Assembly (NCBI GenBank): GCA_050250915.1 | Contig: JBFWNT010000004.1 | Location: 62,001-126,000, forward strand | Length of the DNA: 64,000 bases | DNA from: Miltoncostaea sp050250915 | GTDB taxonomy: Bacteria > Actinomycetota > Thermoleophilia > Miltoncostaeales > Miltoncostaeaceae | Direction of reading: 5' to 3' | Shown here: positions 58,885-64,000 of the stretch, piece by piece | How positions within the stretch are numbered: the stretch's first letter is position 1 | Layout of the letters: every line of letters starts with the position of its first letter | Notes under the pieces: generated by a model | Told to the model about the DNA's origin: nothing | Seen by the model: only the letters and a program-made list of their open reading frames with translations | The model's database searches: none | Translations under genes and position numbers: made by a program

Positions 58885-60579
58885 CTAGGGGGTCCCCGTC
58901 CCCCCCATGGCGAGCGGGTATCCCACGGGCGCGGTGCGCCCCGCGACCCCCACCACCAGCACGGCGGGGCCGTCGGCCGCGCGGGCCCACAGGTCGTCGA
59001 GCGCCGCGGGCAGCGCCGCCGGGTCGTCGACGCGCGCGGTGTCGGCGCCGAAGCCTGCGCAGATGGCGGCCACGTCGAGGCGGGGGGCGTCGAGGGCGAG
59101 CCCCGGCCAGTCGCCCGCGGGCCGGCCGGTCATGCCCTCCAGGCCGGCGCGCAGGATCTCGTAGCCGCCGTTGTCGGCCACCACCAGCGCCAGCGGCAGG
59201 CGCTCGTGGGCCGCGGTCCACAGCGCGTGCACGCCGAACAGCAGGCTCCCGTCGCCCTGGAGGGCCATCACGCGGCGCCCCCGGTCCGCCAGCGCCGCGC
59301 CCACGGCGGCGGGCAGCCCCCAGCCCAGGGCGCTGCCGCGGTGCGCCATCCACGTGCCCGCGCGGCGCGGCCCGATCACCGCGCGCAGGCCCCGGCCGGA
59401 CGTGAGCGCCTCATCCACCACCAGGTCGTCGGGCCCCACGGCGCCGGCGACCGCCAGCGCGAGGTCCGACGGCGAGATGCGCGCGCCGCCCGCGCCCGCC
59501 CCGACGGCCGCACGCACCGCGGCACGGGCGGCCGCCGCCGCGCCCTCGGCCTCGGCGCGCCGGACGAGCGACGCCGGGGTCGGCGGTCCCAGGCGATCCG
59601 CGAGGAACGCCAGACCCGTCGCGACGCTCCCCACCGCCCCGGCGGCGACCGGATACGTCCTGCCGATCTCGGCGGGGTCGACGTCGAGGTGGACCAGCCG
59701 CGTCCCCGGTGGCACCGCGGGCCCCGCGCTGTGGCCGAACAGCCGGAAGACCGGCATCCCGGCGGCCAGGACCACGTCGAAGGGCTCCAGGAGCGACCGG
59801 ATGTCGGACGCGAACGGCGGGAGCATCCCGCGCCAGAGCGGGTGGTCCGTGGGGAGCGGCGCCAGGGATCCCATCGGCTCGCCGAAGACCGGCGCTCCCA
59901 GGCGCTCGGCCACCGCGGCGATCGCCCCGTCGCCCCCGGCGTGTGCGGCCCCGTCCCCCGCGATGACGACGGGCGCCGCCGCCGACGCGAGCACCGCGGC
60001 TGCCGCATCGAGATCGCCGGGCGGCGGGACCGGGGTGGCCGGCACGGTCACGCCGCGATGCGGCGCCGGGGCCGGGGCCACCTGCACATCGAGGGGGAGG
60101 CTCAGCACCACGGGGCCCCGCGGATGGGTCAGGGCGGTGCGCACCGCGAGCGCGAACAGCTCCGGCAGCTCCTCCGGCGATCGCACCTCCCAGGCGCCCT
60201 TGGCGACCGGCGCGGCCATCGCCACCAGCTCGCCGCCGAGGAACGGACCGCCCGGCAGCATCGACTGCCACTGCTGCCCCACCGTCACCAGCACCGGCAC
60301 CCGGCAGCGGGCGGCGTTCAGGATCCCCGACATCGCGTTCGCCAGCCCGGGCTGGACGTGGACGTTCGCGACGGCCAGGCCGCCCGTCGCCTGCGCCCAC
60401 CCGTCGGCCATCCCGATGACGCTCGCCTCGTGGAGCCCCAGGACGTAGCGGACGGCCTCCTGCCGGCCCAGGGCGTCGGTGATCGGCAGCTCCGTGGACC
60501 CCGGATTGCCGAACAGCACCGGCACCCCCTCGGCGGCGACCGCCGCCAGGAGCCAGTCGGACCCGTCGCGCTCAGGCAA
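58885..60579 (-). CDS. ThDP-dependent decarboxylase (benzoylformate-decarboxylase/acetolactate-synthase family)
   Basis: 564 residues from TTG 60579, overlapping the 3' end of clpS by eight bases. N-terminal Pyr domain: GVPVLFGNPGSTELPITDAL with the ThDP-activating Glu, and GLHEASVIGMADGWAQATGG. Middle domain: AAPVVIAGDGAAHAGGDGAI. C-terminal PP domain: GSALGWGLPAAVGAALADRG and the ThDP-Mg motif QGDGSLLFGVHALWTAAHER ending in DNGGYEILR. The FGNPGSTELP form points to the MdlC-like subgroup rather than anabolic acetolactate synthase, and no regulatory subunit gene follows. The substrate acid is not known. Confidence 0.9.
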   Translation of the reverse strand: MPERDGSDWLLAAVAAEGVPVLFGNPGSTELPITDALGRQEAVRYVLGLHEASVIGMADGWAQATGGLAVANVHVQPGLANAMSGILNAARCRVPVLVTVGQQWQSMLPGGPFLGGELVAMAAPVAKGAWEVRSPEELPELFALAVRTALTHPRGPVVLSLPLDVQVAPAPAPHRGVTVPATPVPPPGDLDAAAAVLASAAAPVVIAGDGAAHAGGDGAIAAVAERLGAPVFGEPMGSLAPLPTDHPLWRGMLPPFASDIRSLLEPFDVVLAAGMPVFRLFGHSAGPAVPPGTRLVHLDVDPAEIGRTYPVAAGAVGSVATGLAFLADRLGPPTPASLVRRAEAEGAAAAARAAVRAAVGAGAGGARISPSDLALAVAGAVGPDDLVVDEALTSGRGLRAVIGPRRAGTWMAHRGSALGWGLPAAVGAALADRGRRVMALQGDGSLLFGVHALWTAAHERLPLALVVADNGGYEILRAGLEGMTGRPAGDWPGLALDAPRLDVAAICAGFGADTARVDDPAALPAALDDLWARAADGPAVLVVGVAGRTAPVGYPLAMGGTGTP

Positions 60580-60862
60580 GCGGGGCCATGGTGAGCCCCG
60601 CGTCGCGGAGCTGCTCCCAGTAGAGCTCGGCCTGCTCGCGGGGGCCGCTCCACACCCGCGCCTGGCCGGTGCTGTCGATCTCGGTGGCCAGCGCCATGCC
60701 CGCGTCGTAGTCGACGCCCGGGATGAAGCGGGCCAGCGTGCGGGCGACGTGTTCGAACGTGTTGTGATTGTCGTTCAGCACGATCACGTGGCACGGCTCG
60801 CCGTGGCCGGAGCCGGGGCCCGAGCGTTCCGTGATCGGCCGGACGGGCGTCTGGGTGCCCAC
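60572..60862 (-). CDS. clpS: ATP-dependent Clp protease adaptor ClpS
   Basis: 96 residues from GTG 60862; TATCCT on this strand (60869-60874) lies six bases upstream (leaderless). The N-degron-binding motif HVIVLNDNHNTFEHVARTLA matches ClpS, with a following helix and MALATEIDSTGQARVWSGPR, the ClpA/ClpC-contact His replaced by a shifted pattern. ClpS hands proteins with destabilising N-terminal residues to the ClpC/ClpP machine. The next gene starts inside its 3' end with a TTG. Confidence 0.9.
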   Translation of the reverse strand: MGTQTPVRPITERSGPGSGHGEPCHVIVLNDNHNTFEHVARTLARFIPGVDYDAGMALATEIDSTGQARVWSGPREQAELYWEQLRDAGLTMAPLA

Positions 60863-60904
60863 GGCGGCAGGATATCCCCGGCGCGGGCCGGGTCACAGCC
60901 GGTA

Positions 60905-61555
60905 CTACGTCAGGCGCACCAGGCCGGTGTAGCCGCCCGGCCCGTAGCTGCGGGCGTTGACCTTGTTGCTGGAGTTGCCCTCGACGGTGTCGATGCCGCC
61001 GTCCGGGCGGACGCCGGTGACCACGCCGATGTGGTCCAGCACCCCGTCGCCGCCGCGGTCGAAGACCACCAGGTCGCCCACCTGAGGCGCCCCGCCGCCC
61101 GCCGGGATGTACCGGCCCTGGCTCTCCGCCCACTGCTTGACGGTGGGGACGTAGCCGATGCCCTGGCCGCTCGGGCCCACCGGGGCGCCCGCCTGTTGCG
61201 CGACCCACGAGGTGAAGTACGCGCACCAGGGGCCCACGCCCGAGCCGGCCGTCGCCGTGCGGTACTGCGCGATGCGGGGGGCGTCGTTCGAGCCCGGCGG
61301 CTGCTCCGACACGCCGAGCTCGGCGGTGGCGATCGCGGCGATCCTCGGGCCGGTGCCGGCGTTGCCCGCCACGGCGGCGGGGTCGATCGACGACGCCTGC
61401 TGGGTGCCGGCGGCGGGGGTCATCGCCGAGCCGAGCCGCGTGGCGAAGTCGCCGGTCGCGGCGGCGTCCTGCGGCGGCTGCAGGGGCGCGGTGATCTCGC
61501 GCACGCGCGCCACGGCCTGCTGGTATCCGGCGAGGGGGGCGGAGTCGATGGTCAC
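60905..61555 (-). CDS. CHAP-domain peptidoglycan hydrolase-like protein without signal peptide
   Basis: 216 residues from GTG 61555. The first ~70 residues are polar and helical (YQQAVARVREITAPLQ, FATRLGSAMTPAAG) with no Sec signal. Residues ~70-216 hold a CHAP cysteine-peptidase domain: AAIATAELGVSEQPPGSNDA, SGVGPWCAYFTSWVAQQAG with the catalytic Cys, VGDLVVFDRGGDGVLDHIGV with the catalytic His, and VEGNSSNKVNARSYGPGG. The N-terminal form resembles wall hydrolases encoded with flagellar genes in related genomes, which would fit export by another route. That is a weak inference. Confidence 0.88.
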   Translation of the reverse strand: MTIDSAPLAGYQQAVARVREITAPLQPPQDAAATGDFATRLGSAMTPAAGTQQASSIDPAAVAGNAGTGPRIAAIATAELGVSEQPPGSNDAPRIAQYRTATAGSGVGPWCAYFTSWVAQQAGAPVGPSGQGIGYVPTVKQWAESQGRYIPAGGGAPQVGDLVVFDRGGDGVLDHIGVVTGVRPDGGIDTVEGNSSNKVNARSYGPGGYTGLVRLT

Positions 61556-61654
61556 GGGGCGATCCCCGCCCCATCGGCGCCGCGCGGCGACCGCTTGAGC
61601 GCCGCGCCGCCCGGCCGCGCCGCAGGCCGCTCACCCGGGTGATCGGCGCGCCGA

Positions 61655-61703
61655 TTGTGACCAGGTGGTGAAACCGCGAGCAGGCTCTTGAAACCTTTGT
61701 GAC
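61655..61703. promoter_or_regulatory. Paired short direct repeats before the phosphate transporter
   Basis: TGAAACC occurs at 61669-61675 and 61689-61695 (20 bases apart), bracketed by TTGTGAC at 61655-61661 and 61697-61703. The spacing is near two helical turns, as for a regulator dimer or tandem binding. It does not match a known PHO box exactly, and no clear -10 element was found. Confidence 0.35.
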
Positions 61704-61723
61704 ACGGAGGTTCCCTTCCGCCG

Positions 61724-62896
61724 ATGGCCGAGGACCTGATCCTGATCGCCGTGGTGATGACCGCCCTGGCGTTCGATTTCACCAACGGCTTCCACGACAC
61801 GGGGAACGCGACCGCCTCGTCCATCGCCACCGGCGCCCTCAAGCCGAAGATCGCCGTGGGACTGGCCGCCGTGCTGAACGTGGTGGGCGCCTTCCTCTCG
61901 CTGGAGGTGGCCAAGACCATCGCCAGCGGGATCGTGGACGCCGGGTCGATCACCCTGACCGTCGTCTTCGCCGGCCTGGTGGGCGCCATCGCCTGGAACG
62001 TCATCACGTGGCTCATGGGGCTGCCGTCGAGCTCGTCGCACGCCCTGATCGGCGGCGTGGTCGGCGCGACCCTGGCCGCGGCGGGCGCCGACGCCGTCAA
62101 CGGCACCGCCCTGGTGCAGAAGGTCGTCATCCCCGCCGTGCTGGCGCCGGTCATCGCGGGGAGCGTCGCGATCGTGGCCGTGCACCTGGCCCGCCGGCTG
62201 CACGCCAAGGGCTCCACCGCCGAGAACGACCGCGGGTTCCGCCGGGGCCAGATCGCGTCGGCCTCCCTGATCTCCCTGGCCCACGGCACCAACGACGCGC
62301 AGAAGACGATGGGCATCATCACGCTCGCCCTCGTCGCCCACGGGACGATCGGCTCGGACGCCGGCGTGCCGCCCTGGGTGGTCATCGCCGCCGCGATCGC
62401 CATCGGCGCCGGCACCTACTGCGGCGGCTGGCGCATCATCCGCACGATGGGCTCCCGGCTGACCGACATCACGCCGCACCAGGGCTTCTCGTCCGACACG
62501 TCGGCCGCCGCGGTGATCCTGACGTCGTCGCACTTCGGCTTCCCGCTCTCCACGACCCACGTCGCCACCGGGTCGATCCTGGGGGCCGGGGTCGGGGCCC
62601 GGCAGCGCGTGCGCTGGTCGGTCGCGGGGCGGATGGTGGTCGCCTGGGTCATCACGCTGCCGGCCGCGGCGCTGGTGGCCGCGGCGATGTACGGACTGGC
62701 CGCGGGGATCGGCGGCAACGCGGGCATCGTGGCCGTCGCGACGCTGGCGATCGTGAGCGGCGCGGGCGCCTGGCTGCTGTCCCGCCGCAACCCCGTGAAC
62801 GCGGGCAACGTCAACGACGTGCCGCCGGTCGCCGTCACCGCGCCCGAGGCCGCCCCGATGGCCGACCCCCGGCCGGTCGCGGGGGCGGGCGCGTGA
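61724..62896 (+). CDS. pit: PiT-family inorganic phosphate transporter
   Basis: 390 residues from ATG 61724. The duplicated PiT signature is present: FDFTNGFHDTGNATASSIAT in the N-terminal half and SLAHGTNDAQKTMGIITLAL in the C-terminal half. There are about ten membrane helices, a loop with AKGSTAENDRGFRRGQI, and SSHFGFPLSTTHVATGSILG near the end. It takes up phosphate (or metal-phosphate) with protons or sodium. A small membrane protein gene overlaps its stop by GTGA. A Shine-Dalgarno-like GGAGG lies rather far (14 bases) before the ATG. Confidence 0.95.
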   Translation: MAEDLILIAVVMTALAFDFTNGFHDTGNATASSIATGALKPKIAVGLAAVLNVVGAFLSLEVAKTIASGIVDAGSITLTVVFAGLVGAIAWNVITWLMGLPSSSSHALIGGVVGATLAAAGADAVNGTALVQKVVIPAVLAPVIAGSVAIVAVHLARRLHAKGSTAENDRGFRRGQIASASLISLAHGTNDAQKTMGIITLALVAHGTIGSDAGVPPWVVIAAAIAIGAGTYCGGWRIIRTMGSRLTDITPHQGFSSDTSAAAVILTSSHFGFPLSTTHVATGSILGAGVGARQRVRWSVAGRMVVAWVITLPAAALVAAAMYGLAAGIGGNAGIVAVATLAIVSGAGAWLLSRRNPVNAGNVNDVPPVAVTAPEAAPMADPRPVAGAGA

Positions 62897-63114
62897 GCGA
62901 CTACGTCGACCTGGACGCCCTCTGGCGGGTGGCCGTGCTGAGCGCGGCGTTCGGGGTCGGCGTGGTGGTCCTCTACGCCCTGGGGCTGCGTGCGCTCGCC
63001 ACCGGCGGCTCGGGGGCGGAGGCCGGCCGCGTGCGCCGGGCGGCGGCGTGGGGATGCTTCGCGCTCTGCGCCGTGGTCGTCCTGTTCGGCATCAAGGTGA
63101 TGCTCGACAAGTAG
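62893..63114 (+). CDS. Small two-helix membrane protein coupled to pit
   Basis: 73 residues from GTG 62893 (GTGA overlap). Two membrane helices (VAVLSAAFGVGVVVLYALGL and AAWGCFALCAVVVLFGIKVM) with a Gly/Ala/Arg loop between them. Translational coupling suggests it is a small accessory subunit of the phosphate transporter. Related tiny proteins follow pit in other actinobacteria. Confidence 0.8.
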   Translation: MSDYVDLDALWRVAVLSAAFGVGVVVLYALGLRALATGGSGAEAGRVRRAAAWGCFALCAVVVLFGIKVMLDK

Positions 63115-63146
63115 GTCGCGGGCGCGGGCTGCGCGAGGCGTCGGGA

Positions 63147-63166
63147 GAGATATCTCGGGGTACGAT
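63147..63166 (+). promoter_or_regulatory. Promoter with embedded palindrome before the ClC gene
   Basis: A perfect ten-base palindrome GAGATATCTC (63147-63156) lies four bases before a TACGAT -10 element (63161-63166), inside the promoter spacer. Transcription would start near 63173 and give a ~25-base leader with GAGGAG before ATG 63198. The palindrome is a candidate operator. Confidence 0.5.
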
Positions 63167-63197
63167 GTATTTCGGGCCTCACGTCGAGGAGCTCCCG

Positions 63198-64000
63198 ATG
63201 CCCAGGTTCCCCACGCGCCCCGCGCCCACCGCCCCGCTCGCGGACTTCGGGACCACGCCGGATCTCTGGCGCATGGTCGCGCTCGCCGTGCCGGTGGGCG
63301 CGGCGTCCGCCGTGGTCGCGCTGCTGCTGCTGAAGGGGATCGGGTTCCTCACGAACCTCCTCTACCACGGCCGGATCAGCGCGGCGCTCACCTCCCCGGC
63401 GGGCAACGGCCTGGGGCCGTGGGCGCTGCTCATCCCGGTGGCGGGCGGCGTGGTGGTGGGGCTCATGGCCCGCTTCGGGTCGGAGGGCATCCGCGGCCAC
63501 GGCATCCCTGAGGCGATGGAGAACATCCTTGTGCGGGGGAGCCGCGTCAGCCCCCGCCTCGCGGTGCTGAAGCCCGTGTCGAGCGTCGTCAGCATCGGCA
63601 CCGGCGGGCCCTTCGGCGCGGAGGGCCCGATCATCCTCACCGGCGGGGCCGTCGGCTCGCTGGTGGCGCAGTTCTTCCACTTCACCGCGTCGGAGCGCAA
63701 GACGCTGCTGGTGGCGGGCGCGGCGGGCGGCATGAGCGGCGTGTTCGCCACCCCCGTCGCGGCGACGCTGCTCGCGGTCGAGCTGCTGCTGTTCGAATGG
63801 AAGCCGCGCTCGATGGTGCCCGCCGCCACGGCCGCCGCCGTCGCCGCGGCCGTGCGCATGCGCTTCTCCGACGCCGGCCTGCTCTCGCCCGCCCCGCTGT
63901 TCCCCGTGCCGCCGCACCCGATCCTGGACGAGCGCGGCCTCGCCTCGGCGCTCGTGGTGGGGCTGGCCTGCGGCCTGCTGGCGTGGGTCCTGACCGGCGC
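63198..64000 (+). CDS. ClC-family chloride channel/antiporter (5' part; runs off the right edge)
   Basis: The first 267 residues are visible from ATG 63198. Membrane helices alternate with ClC landmarks: MVALAVPVGAASAVVALLLL, GIRGHGIPEAMENILVRGSR, SSVVSIGTGGPFGAEGPIIL (the GxGGPxGxEGPxV filter region), GSLVAQFFHFTASERKTLLV, AGAAGGMSGVFATPVAATLL and AVELLLFEWKPRSMVPAATA. The gating Glu of the GAEGP motif is present. Whether it is a channel or an exchanger, and whether CBS domains follow, cannot be seen here. Confidence 0.93.
   Translation, partial: MPRFPTRPAPTAPLADFGTTPDLWRMVALAVPVGAASAVVALLLLKGIGFLTNLLYHGRISAALTSPAGNGLGPWALLIPVAGGVVVGLMARFGSEGIRGHGIPEAMENILVRGSRVSPRLAVLKPVSSVVSIGTGGPFGAEGPIILTGGAVGSLVAQFFHFTASERKTLLVAGAAGGMSGVFATPVAATLLAVELLLFEWKPRSMVPAATAAAVAAAVRMRFSDAGLLSPAPLFPVPPHPILDERGLASALVVGLACGLLAWVLTG

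Noticed and set aside
58885..60579. Anabolic acetolactate synthase (ilvB)
   Set aside because: The FGNPGSTELP form, lack of an ilvN/ilvC neighbour and overall motifs fit benzoylformate-decarboxylase-like enzymes better.

Overview
The window is very GC-rich DNA (strong G/C bias at third codon positions, many GTG starts, 4-base ATGA/GTGA gene overlaps). It fits a chromosome of Actinomycetota, most likely a Thermoleophilia/Solirubrobacterales-like lineage. The pointers are an E2-E1 fused 2-oxoglutarate dehydrogenase, a SARP/BTAD regulator with a propeller next to BMP-type binding proteins, LLM flavin enzymes, a type IV pilus ATPase, glucosyl-3-phosphoglycerate synthase homology and PiT/ClC carriers. 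The lineage is an inference; no rRNA is present. About 66 protein genes (two cut by the window edges, one decayed) and two tRNAs are supported.

Layout. 1-5.9 kb: a tandem-HAMP sensor protein running off the left edge and a two-GAF SpoIIE-type PP2C phosphatase. 6-11.7 kb: a membrane protein and a 1552-residue protein joining a Ser/Thr kinase, a TIR-like domain, a STAND NTPase, one membrane helix and 14 propeller blades. 11.8-13.5 kb: CsbD, tRNA-Leu, and an HTH plus Clp-N pair under a palindromic promoter/operator. 13.5-20.9 kb: Ppx/GppA, a PhzF enzyme, two ArsA/GET3-like ATPases, a glycine-oxidase-like enzyme and a methyltransferase. 20.95-21.89 kb: a mirrored non-coding repeat complex with a 16-bp minisatellite at its centre. 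21.9-25.8 kb: HxlR regulator, PilT, a TPR-like protein and the primary sigma factor, which has a flagellar/WhiG-type promoter signature in front of it. 25.9-31.6 kb: two BMP-type binding proteins, a BTAD-propeller regulator, small exported proteins, a MOSC protein and initiator tRNA. 32-37.4 kb: cupin, methyltransferase, GH65 plus beta-phosphoglucomutase, topoisomerase IB. 37.4-42.9 kb: a cluster of small and redox genes, most with SigB/SigF-type promoters. 42.9-48.3 kb: an overlapping operon for HAD phosphatase, NodB-acyl-CoA-dehydrogenase fusion, NodS-like methyltransferase and GT2-GpgS fusion, preceded by a two-domain VOC enzyme. 48.8-55.3 kb: a complete 2-oxoglutarate dehydrogenase set (two-lipoyl E2-E1 fusion, E3, lipoate ligase). 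55.5-64 kb: CapA, VOC, FAD oxidase, ThDP decarboxylase with ClpS, CHAP protein, PiT transporter and the start of a ClC channel.

How the parts may work together. The SpoIIE phosphatase, the STAS antagonist and the series of GTT(T)-N15/16-GGG(T/C/A)AC promoters suggest a partner-switching general stress response whose sigma factor and anti-sigma kinase lie outside the window. Many other genes have a TANNNT hexamer 6-11 bases before the start codon and no Shine-Dalgarno, so leaderless transcription seems common. The most novel-looking items are the NodB/NodS/GpgS operon, the kinase-TIR-STAND-propeller protein, the mirrored repeat complex, the lipoyl-bearing E2-E1 fusion and the stress-promoter cluster.
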